Shown here: piece after piece, positions 37,332 through 42,928 of the stretch | How positions within the stretch are numbered: the first letter of the stretch is position 1 | Layout of the letters: each line of letters starts with the position of its first letter | Assembly: GCA_964473005.1 (NCBI GenBank) | Contig: CAYYME010000002.1 | Coordinates: 1-42,928 of the forward strand | Direction: 5' to 3' | Length of the DNA: 42,928 nt | Source of the DNA: JAFCEV01 sp964473005 | Lineage (GTDB): Archaea; Nanobdellota; Nanobdellia; Pacearchaeales; GW2011-AR1 | Program-made: the position numbers and the translations under genes | Notes under the pieces: generated by a model | Told to the model about the DNA's origin: nothing | Databases searched by the model: none | What the model saw: the letters and a program-made list of their open reading frames with translations, nothing else

Positions 37332-37387
37332 CTAATATATATCTTAAATGTATATATTAGACTTATATATTATTTTTACAATATATA
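37332..37387. promoter_or_regulatory. Two A/T-rich dyads between the regulator and the S-layer gene
   Basis: CTAATATATA (37332-37341) and TATATATTAG (37351-37360) are perfect inverted 10-bp arms around a 9-nt spacer. A second, weaker dyad is TATATATT (37364-37371) with AATATATA (37380-37387). They lie 30-90 nt upstream of the regulator ATG (37301), at its promoter. The regulator is the obvious candidate binder. Not demonstrated. Confidence 0.5.
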
Positions 37388-37466
37388 TAAAACAATTATC
37401 TCCTATTAATAAAACTTTTGACTAAATGAGCCAGAGAAGGTGTATTAATACTGCAGTGACAGCATA

Positions 37467-37701
37467 AGGCTTATAAATAAAACCTTGAATTTTGGGGTTT
37501 TTTGAGGAGGTTTGCTGAAAATTGACGATAAGCTTTTTAAAGTGATTTTGTTAAGAGTAGTGCACCCTTAGGGGTGTTCTATAGGGAATAGAATTCCGGT
37601 GAAGATGGTTTCCCCTATAACTATTAAACTGGAATAAAGAGATAAAAGGTTGTCATTGACAACATGCTAATAGAAGTGAAAGGAGGTTAAAAATAAATAA
37701 T
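37467..37701 (+). promoter_or_regulatory. S-layer promoter and structured 5' leader
   Basis: GCTTATAAATA at 37469-37479 is the best TATA box in the window and predicts a transcript start near 37500, i.e. a 200-nt leader, unlike the leaderless neighbours. The leader holds CACCC-TTAG-GGGTG (37563-37576), a longer stem TATAGGG/CCCTATA (37580-37586/37613-37619) and GTTGTC-ATT-GACAAC (37649-37663). An 8-codon ORF (37664-37690) ends within the strong Shine-Dalgarno AAGGAGG (37680-37686). The main ATG is 15 nt further on. The 400 nt between the regulator and this ATG contain no other gene. Confidence 0.6.
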
Positions 37702-40515
37702 ATGAAAATTAATTTTAAGAAAATTTCAGCAATTGGAGCAAGTATTTTAATGGCTGGAATGAGTTTGGGAGTTGCTGCTGCTGCAAACTATCCTGCACCA
37801 TTTGTGTCAGGAGGAACAGCAAATGTAGCAATTGTCTATGGTACTGGTGAAGGAGTTTCATCTCTTGACTTATTAGAAGCTGGAAATATCCAGTCCAGTT
37901 TGCAGTCATTCATGACCGGGACAACTGGTGGAACAACAAGCACGTCAGGAGAAATTGTATCCTTAGATTCAAGCGCAGACAGAATTTGGCTTAACACATC
38001 TTTGAATGCTATAAAGTCAACTATAACAAAGAGTGACCTTCCAACTGTTCTTGCTGATTACACTTTCTCTGGTGATGTTACATCAAAAGTTACATCAACA
38101 ATAAAGCTTATAGCTGGAAATACTGCAACAACAGCAAGCAGTCAAAATACTGGGACTGTTATTTTTGCAAAACAGCCAGATAGCAGTGATGACCCTGTTA
38201 TAGGAATAAGTTTGGGAACAAGCCAAACCTCTTATCCTTTATACAATGCATCAGCTACAATGAGTGCAATTAACTTCACAGATGCTGATTCAGAAGGTGA
38301 AGAGATTGCTCTGTTTGGACAAACATTTACTGTTGCTTCTGAAACTGATAGTGATACCTTAGTTCTTTTAAAAGATGCTAAAAAAGTAACTTTATCTGTT
38401 CCAAGCAATCCATCTACAACTATTACAACTGGAGGAGAGACTTACACTGTTAGATTAATTACTGCCTCAAGCACTTCTGCAAACATTGAAGTAACAAATA
38501 GCGCAGGAGTTAGTGCTTCAAAGGAGATTAATGAAGCTGATTCAAAGAGTGTTAATGGAATAGATGTTGCTGTTACAACAGCCACTTCAAGCAGTCTTGA
38601 AAGTGTTGGAGAATCTGCATCAATAATTGTTGGTGTTGAAAAGATTACATTAGAAAATGGTGCAATTGTTACTGTGGGAGAAGATGATGATCCTATTGAC
38701 GGAACATATGCATACATTATAGGAGGTAATCCAGGTAAAGATAATCCAGTTAATTCAACAACTGAGATTACAATATCTGTATTCAGGCCTGACTCATCAA
38801 GTGATGCTATCCTTCCAGGAGAATCCTTTGTGGACCCTGTATTTGGAAGTTTCAAACTTGACTTTGCTGGCTTGAGTTCACCTTTGGATGATGCCAACAG
38901 AGAAATAATTTCTGTGACAAATTCAGGAGATGATACCATGACTGTGAAGTTCAAGGAGCAAGGCGGATATGAGAAGAGCGTTGATTTTGCACATAATGAG
39001 AGTGGTATATGGAAACTTGGAGATGATTCAAACTACAGTATTGCATTAGTAGAGATGGCAAATCTTTCCTATTCAAGCGATATTGGCAGCGGAGGGCTTG
39101 GTACAATTGATGATGGAGTTGCAAAGTACGTTGTTGTTGGAAATGAGGACTTTGGACACATGTTGGAGTTATATGACGTTTACAACCAGACATCTGGTTC
39201 AAGTGCCATAACAAATGACAGAGTAAAGTTCAGAGACGTCTTCAGCAGTGAAGTATATGAAACAACCTTCACAAGCACAGAAGGTTCCGGAACATTGGAC
39301 GTTGACGGCAAGAGATACACTATTTACTTTAACGGAACAGGCGAAGCAGCTTATGTCCAGCTAAAATATCCGACAAGCGAATCATCTGTTGTGAATAAGT
39401 ATGTTGTATTCCCAACAATTGAAACCGTAAACGGAGCACTGGTTGAATTTTATCAGCCATTGGTATTGAACCTGTCTGACATGAACTCATCTGCAGGCAG
39501 AGGTGATTCAGTAGCTGGAACTGTAACTCCTGGAGGAAGCGCAATAATATTGCAATTGCCTAATGGAGATGGTTATACCAGCGTGACATTAACAAATAAT
39601 GACACAGCAGGCTATTATAATACGTCTTGGACTGTTGCTGTCGGAAGTGCATCTGCAAATACAACTAATTTCCTTACAAACACCACTGCAACTACGTATA
39701 ATGGAGATTTGTTTAACACAAATGTTACAGTTAGTGTTGGAACCTTGACATATCAGCTTACATCTGTTGGGGTATACAACATGACACAACTTGCTTTGGT
39801 TGACCCAGAGAGTGCTGCATATATTGACCAACCTGCACTTGTCATTCTTGAAGGTAAGGATGACAAATCAGAGTATCATGCAGTTGTTGTTGACTTTAAT
39901 ACCCATCCTGCTGGTGATTCTACAACACCTGTAGAAGTCAATGATGTATTGTTCTCATCTGATTACTATCACACTTCTGCTACAAGATCAAGCGATAGTG
40001 ATCTTACAGATGATGTTGACTGGTGGGGAACACTTGTTACAAAAGATGCAAGTGATACTGCTACAACAGCCACAATAAGCATACCTAAGAGCCAGGTATA
40101 TGCACAAATATATCTTGGTGAAATCTCTTCAGCTGTTAGTTCAACACCTGGAGTAAGTGGTACAACACAGCTCGGAGAAGTAATCTATAAAGATTCAGAG
40201 TCAAGTTCATACAGTGCCAAGAACGTAATTGTTGTTGGTGGAAGCTGTATTAACTCAGCTGCTGCTGCTTTATTAGGTGAACCTGCATGCGGTGCTAGGT
40301 TTACTGAATTAACAACTGCCGGTTCAGGACAATTCCTTATTAAAGGATACGCAACTTCAAGCGTTACTAGTGAACTTGCATTGCTTGTCGCAGGATATAA
40401 TGTCGGCGATACAACAAACGCTGCTAAGTATCTAAGAACTCAGACTGTTGACACAAGCAAAGCATATATCGGTACTTCATCAACAAGTGCAACATTGCAG
40501 ACAACAGAAGCGTAA
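37702..40515 (+). CDS. S-layer protein
   Basis: A 937-residue secreted protein, most likely the main surface-layer subunit. The signal peptide is residues 1-28 (MKINFKKISAIGASILMAGM to AAA). The start of the mature chain, YPAPFVSGGTANVAIVYGTGEGVSSLDLLEAGNIQ, matches the N-terminal module of Methanococcales-type S-layer proteins. The rest is Ser/Thr/Gly/Val-rich beta sequence with many N-x-S/T sites (for example NSTTEIT, NLSDM, NTTATTY). The C-terminus has no membrane anchor. Only a late cysteine pair (SCINSAAAALLGEPACG) is seen. A strong promoter, Shine-Dalgarno and T-rich terminator agree with high expression. Confidence 0.9.
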   Translation: MKINFKKISAIGASILMAGMSLGVAAAANYPAPFVSGGTANVAIVYGTGEGVSSLDLLEAGNIQSSLQSFMTGTTGGTTSTSGEIVSLDSSADRIWLNTSLNAIKSTITKSDLPTVLADYTFSGDVTSKVTSTIKLIAGNTATTASSQNTGTVIFAKQPDSSDDPVIGISLGTSQTSYPLYNASATMSAINFTDADSEGEEIALFGQTFTVASETDSDTLVLLKDAKKVTLSVPSNPSTTITTGGETYTVRLITASSTSANIEVTNSAGVSASKEINEADSKSVNGIDVAVTTATSSSLESVGESASIIVGVEKITLENGAIVTVGEDDDPIDGTYAYIIGGNPGKDNPVNSTTEITISVFRPDSSSDAILPGESFVDPVFGSFKLDFAGLSSPLDDANREIISVTNSGDDTMTVKFKEQGGYEKSVDFAHNESGIWKLGDDSNYSIALVEMANLSYSSDIGSGGLGTIDDGVAKYVVVGNEDFGHMLELYDVYNQTSGSSAITNDRVKFRDVFSSEVYETTFTSTEGSGTLDVDGKRYTIYFNGTGEAAYVQLKYPTSESSVVNKYVVFPTIETVNGALVEFYQPLVLNLSDMNSSAGRGDSVAGTVTPGGSAIILQLPNGDGYTSVTLTNNDTAGYYNTSWTVAVGSASANTTNFLTNTTATTYNGDLFNTNVTVSVGTLTYQLTSVGVYNMTQLALVDPESAAYIDQPALVILEGKDDKSEYHAVVVDFNTHPAGDSTTPVEVNDVLFSSDYYHTSATRSSDSDLTDDVDWWGTLVTKDASDTATTATISIPKSQVYAQIYLGEISSAVSSTPGVSGTTQLGEVIYKDSESSSYSAKNVIVVGGSCINSAAAALLGEPACGARFTELTTAGSGQFLIKGYATSSVTSELALLVAGYNVGDTTNAAKYLRTQTVDTSKAYIGTSSTSATLQTTEA

Positions 40516-40526
40516 ATTTAATTTAA

Positions 40527-40553
40527 TTTTTTATTTTTCTTTTTCTTTTTTTT
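40527..40553 (+). terminator. T-rich terminator of the S-layer gene
   Basis: Directly after the TAA at 40513-40515 there is a run with 23 T residues in 27 positions, broken only by single A or C. This is the standard archaeal intrinsic terminator type. No stem is needed in archaea. Confidence 0.8.
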
Positions 40554-40589
40554 AACAGATTAGTGGAAACTAAAGAAAAATAAAGCTGT

Positions 40590-40682
40590 TAATAGAAAAA
40601 GGAGCATAATTAGTTAATAAAAAGGAGGATAGTTATGGTAAAGTGAATAGTATGCAAAAAGTGAGATATTATGTCTTGCATA
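40590..40682 (+). other. Three-codon ORF with perfect ribosome-binding site and an inverted repeat
   Basis: AAAGGAGG at 40621-40628 is followed by an ATG at 40635 that opens only a 3-codon frame (MVK, stop). Downstream, TATGCAA (40651-40657) pairs with TTGCATA (40676-40682). This lies between the S-layer terminator and the next promoter (TATA-like CTTTATAAATT at about 40698-40708). It may be a decayed gene start or a small RNA. Nothing else is visible here. Confidence 0.3.
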
Positions 40683-40730
40683 TTTAAATAAAATATAAAC
40701 TTTATAAATTCCTTTTGAGGTATATTAAAT

Positions 40731-41306
40731 ATGAGAAAAATAGGCTCAAAGCATGATGAGGAAAAAAAGCATAAGAGAAACCAGCTGATAATAGGCGTGA
40801 TTTTAATTCTTGTTATGTTTGGCAGTGTTTTTGGAATTATAGTCGGTTCATTCGGAAAAGAGGATAATACAAAAACAGAATATAATGGATTTGAATTTAC
40901 AAAACAGAACGAGAGATGGCTGTTAAATATTGGGGATTTTCAGTTTGTCTTCAGGTATAATCCCTATGAAGTTGAGGAAATTGAGGCAAATTCAAGCCTG
41001 AAATACCTGAACAACTATTACAACAAGCCGCTCTATATTTCTTCAGAAAATAACGAAGCGTCGTCAGAGATTTATATGAATCTTGAGAGTATTATTGAAA
41101 GGGTGCAGAGTGCCTGCCTTGAAGGGGAAAAGTGCGAGGGGGGTTTGCCTGTAAAAACCTGCGCAAGCAATTTTATAATTATAAGAGAGGGCAATTTAGA
41201 CAATATAACACAGAAAGAAAACTGCGTTTTTATATACGGCTCCCAGGAAAATCTGACAAAAGTCAGCGATGAATTTTTGTTTCAAATCATGGGTGTAAGA
41301 CAATAA
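40731..41306 (+). CDS. Single-pass membrane protein (unknown), downstream of S-layer gene
   Basis: A 191-residue protein with a basic cytoplasmic N-terminus (about 18 residues), one membrane span (LIIGVILILVMFGSVFGIIVG) and an ectodomain with cysteines at ACLEGEKCEGG, KTCASN and ENCVF. The YNGFEFTKQNERWLLN opening parallels YEGVKFKIVKD in the following 236-residue protein, so the two may be distant relatives. A TATA-like CTTTATAAATT lies about 29 nt upstream. Function unknown. Confidence 0.65.
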   Translation: MRKIGSKHDEEKKHKRNQLIIGVILILVMFGSVFGIIVGSFGKEDNTKTEYNGFEFTKQNERWLLNIGDFQFVFRYNPYEVEEIEANSSLKYLNNYYNKPLYISSENNEASSEIYMNLESIIERVQSACLEGEKCEGGLPVKTCASNFIIIREGNLDNITQKENCVFIYGSQENLTKVSDEFLFQIMGVRQ

Positions 41307-41338
41307 ATCTTATAAAGACAAAAGAGGTAAAAAAATAA

Positions 41339-42049
41339 ATGATTAAAAAAAGAAATAAGAAAAAAGAGAAAGTCTGCGAGACTTTTAAGATAGAAAAAGG
41401 GGGCAAAGAGAAAGTTAAGGAAGTTTGCGGAACAAAAGAAACAGAAATTTTGGGCAAAGGGCAGGCTGAAAAAGAAAACAAACAACTGAAGAATATTTTG
41501 ATAGGAATCGGAATAGTGGGGATTGTATTTGTGCTTGTTGCTGCTCTAGCAAACCTGACAAGTAATTTCAAATATGAAGGAGTAAAATTCAAAATAGTGA
41601 AAGATGAAGGAGGCAGAATTTTTTACAACACTGTCTTTTCAATATATTCTGCAAACGGGACACATACCGCAGATTATAATTTTTATCTGAGAAATGACCC
41701 GAGAAAACTTAAAGATGTTCCGTGGAATGGAAGTTATACTTTGATGGAAGATATGGTTATTAACCTGACAGATGACTTCAATTGCGACGGAGACGGAATT
41801 ATTGCAATTGCAAATTTCATAAAAGTGCATGAATTCTTTGGAGTAAATATAATGAAAGATGAAAACGCAAACTGCGATTCAACTGGAGCGTATAATTTTA
41901 TTCAGATTGAGGAAGGAAATGAAACCAGAATAGAGGAATACGGGGCAGCATGCTATAAAATTTATATCAATGACTGCGAGATTCTGGAAGGAACAGAGAG
42001 ATTTATGCTTGAAACCTTCGTGGCTGCCAATGAAAAAATAAATAATTAA
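41339..42049 (+). CDS. Single-pass membrane protein (unknown), relative of the preceding one
   Basis: A 236-residue protein with a highly basic 50-residue cytoplasmic N-terminus, a membrane span (ILIGIGIVGIVFVLVAALA) and an ectodomain starting FKYEGVKFKIVKDEGG with cysteines (FNCDGDG, ANCDST, AACYKIYINDCEI). Ectodomain layout matches the preceding 191-residue protein. The spacing to that gene is 32 nt, and the next gene starts 1 nt after the stop. Function unknown. Confidence 0.65.
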   Translation: MIKKRNKKKEKVCETFKIEKGGKEKVKEVCGTKETEILGKGQAEKENKQLKNILIGIGIVGIVFVLVAALANLTSNFKYEGVKFKIVKDEGGRIFYNTVFSIYSANGTHTADYNFYLRNDPRKLKDVPWNGSYTLMEDMVINLTDDFNCDGDGIIAIANFIKVHEFFGVNIMKDENANCDSTGAYNFIQIEEGNETRIEEYGAACYKIYINDCEILEGTERFMLETFVAANEKINN

Positions 42050-42050
42050 A

Positions 42051-42530
42051 ATGGATTTAAGGCTGTTGTATGCTGTTTTTCTGACACTAATGCCTGTTAG
42101 TGAATTGAGGGGGGGACTTCCGTTAGCAGTAATTTATGCTCTGGATAATGATATTCCACTGGTTTTTGTTTTTTGCCTGATTGTGCTTGTGAATATTTTC
42201 CTGATATTTTTTATATTTTATTTTCTTGACAAATTACACCATGGATTTATGAACTTAAAATTTTACAGAAAATTTTTTGAAAAATATCTCAAAGGATTCC
42301 AGAAAAAAGTGGATAAATTCGAGGGAAAATATGCAACTCTGGGTTTTTTAGCTTTGGTGCTGTTCGTCGCTGTTCCTCTGCCAGGAACAGGTGCATGGGG
42401 CGGGGGGCTTTTGTCCTGGCTTCTTGGGTTAGACAGGCAAAAAAGTGTCTTATCAATAGCTCTTGGTGTTATCATCGCAGGTTTATTTGTTTTTCTGGGA
42501 ACATTGGGATTAATCAGTTTTCTTTCTTAA
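42051..42530 (+). CDS. Small multidrug export (COG2426) family membrane protein
   Basis: A 159-residue integral membrane protein with four to five hydrophobic segments. The conserved MPVSELRGGLPLAVIYAL near the start and the VAVPLPGTGAWGGGLLSWLLGLDR motif near residues 100-125 mark the Sm_multidrug_ex family. The transport role of this family is poorly tested. It starts 1 nt after the previous gene and overlaps the convergent archaeosortase gene by 21 nt. Confidence 0.88.
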   Translation: MDLRLLYAVFLTLMPVSELRGGLPLAVIYALDNDIPLVFVFCLIVLVNIFLIFFIFYFLDKLHHGFMNLKFYRKFFEKYLKGFQKKVDKFEGKYATLGFLALVLFVAVPLPGTGAWGGGLLSWLLGLDRQKSVLSIALGVIIAGLFVFLGTLGLISFLS

Positions 42531-42928
42531 TTTCCAGAAGAAGTTTATATCAGAATAAAAGGGAATTTTCTTTATTTTGAAACACCTGACTTCCAAAAAC
42601 CAGATTGCAACAACAAATATCACACTTCCAAGATACCAAAATAATTCATGGGTGAAACTGAACAGAGGTGAGCCTGAGGCATACATAACACTCAAGAAGA
42701 AAATCCTCAGTATGTTTATAATCAGCAAAGCCACAAAAGCCAGAAGAATCATTTTGATTCTTTTGTTGAAGTTTATTTCAGGAGTTGAAAGATTCAGAAT
42801 TAAAAGAAGATAATACGCAGAACCGGCTATGCAGGCACCTATGAGTTCTATTGGCACAAGTTTTGAAAGAGTTATTATATTTCCGGATAGCGAGGTTTCA
42901 AAAAATAAACTAAACAGGAAATAAAGAG
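42510..42928 (-). CDS. Archaeosortase/exosortase-family transpeptidase, C-terminal part
   Basis: The minus-strand frame is open from 42510 to the window edge (at least 138 residues). The GTG at 42857 is not the real start. ACIAGSAYYLLL holds the catalytic Cys, NILRIFF the conserved Arg, and FTHELFWYLG the conserved His, with hydrophobic helices in between, as in archaeosortases, which cleave a C-terminal sorting signal and attach the protein to lipid. The N-terminus is outside the window. No clear PGF-CTERM-type substrate was found here. Confidence 0.82.
   Translation of the reverse strand, partial: LYFLFSLFFETSLSGNIITLSKLVPIELIGACIAGSAYYLLLILNLSTPEINFNKRIKMILLAFVALLIINILRIFFLSVMYASGSPLFSFTHELFWYLGSVIFVVAIWFLEVRCFKIKKIPFYSDINFFWKLRKKTD

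Noticed and set aside
37605..37637. 10-codon ORF in the S-layer leader
   Set aside because: Its ATG lies inside the predicted stem and it has no Shine-Dalgarno. The later 8-codon ORF is the better candidate.
38442..38954. 170-codon minus-strand frame inside the S-layer gene
   Set aside because: Antisense to a strongly supported S-layer protein and without its own signals.
42395..42813. Plus-strand frames overlapping the right-end genes
   Set aside because: They are shadows of the COG2426 gene and the archaeosortase. Basic composition mirrors membrane helices.
1..42928. CRISPR arrays, insertion sequences, integrases, prophage
   Set aside because: No regularly spaced direct repeats with spacers, transposase motifs, integrase motifs or phage structural genes were found on either strand.

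Overview
The window looks like a chromosomal piece of a small-genome, low-GC DPANN archaeon (Pacearchaeota/Woesearchaeota-like). The evidence is archaeal ribosomal proteins (S19e, L31e, L39e), Cbf5, TrmY, Hjc, PCNA, a class I lysyl-tRNA synthetase, a short histone, a form III Rubisco, a primase in which PriS and the PriL Fe-S domain are one polypeptide, and many secreted or pilin-like proteins. Most upstream regions carry a TATA-like box 24-29 nt before the start codon, so leaderless transcription appears to be the rule. I used that spacing to correct several starts. There are no insertion sequences, CRISPR arrays or prophage genes.

Layout. 1-600: the 3' end of an RNA that matches RNase P RNA, a small membrane protein and tRNA-Phe. 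621-6108: two small membrane proteins, then a cysS / Rubisco / DUF5654-like operon, a Nudix hydrolase, an NFACT-R protein and small hypotheticals. 6123-8759: an 878-residue secreted protein built from about 14 two-cysteine repeats. 8801-18202: information processing and housekeeping (YhbY-like, S19e, L39e, L31e, AlkD-like, a RelE-type toxin-antitoxin pair, Cbf5, SemiSWEET, TrmY, acylphosphatase, RNase HI, MazG-like, LysRS, histone, Hjc), interrupted by a 100-N scaffold gap at 17633-17732. 18247-22377: three envelope proteins and one cytosolic unknown. 22374-24963: fused primase, a Nudix protein and, divergently, PCNA.

From 25064 to the right edge the window is an envelope locus. It holds six proteins with class III (prepilin-like) N-termini, a secreted protein with a lytic-transglycosylase-like C-terminus, two large cysteine-rich ectoproteins, a MNT/HEPN pair and a GNAT acetyltransferase inserted among the pilin-like genes, a winged-helix regulator, a 937-residue S-layer protein with a long structured leader and strong terminator, two related membrane proteins, a small-multidrug-export family protein and the C-terminal part of an archaeosortase cut by the window edge.

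The best candidate for an undescribed system is this envelope locus (25064-36951, perhaps extending to the S-layer and archaeosortase). Several minor-pilin-like subunits, cysteine-rich ectodomains and a putative muralytic-type enzyme occur together, and no pilus ATPase or platform protein lies inside the window. Two of the pilin-like proteins share an identical 15-residue N-terminal helix encoded by strongly diverged codons. A cysteine-rich module ending in CC recurs across several ectoproteins here and in the 19.5-22.4 kb region.
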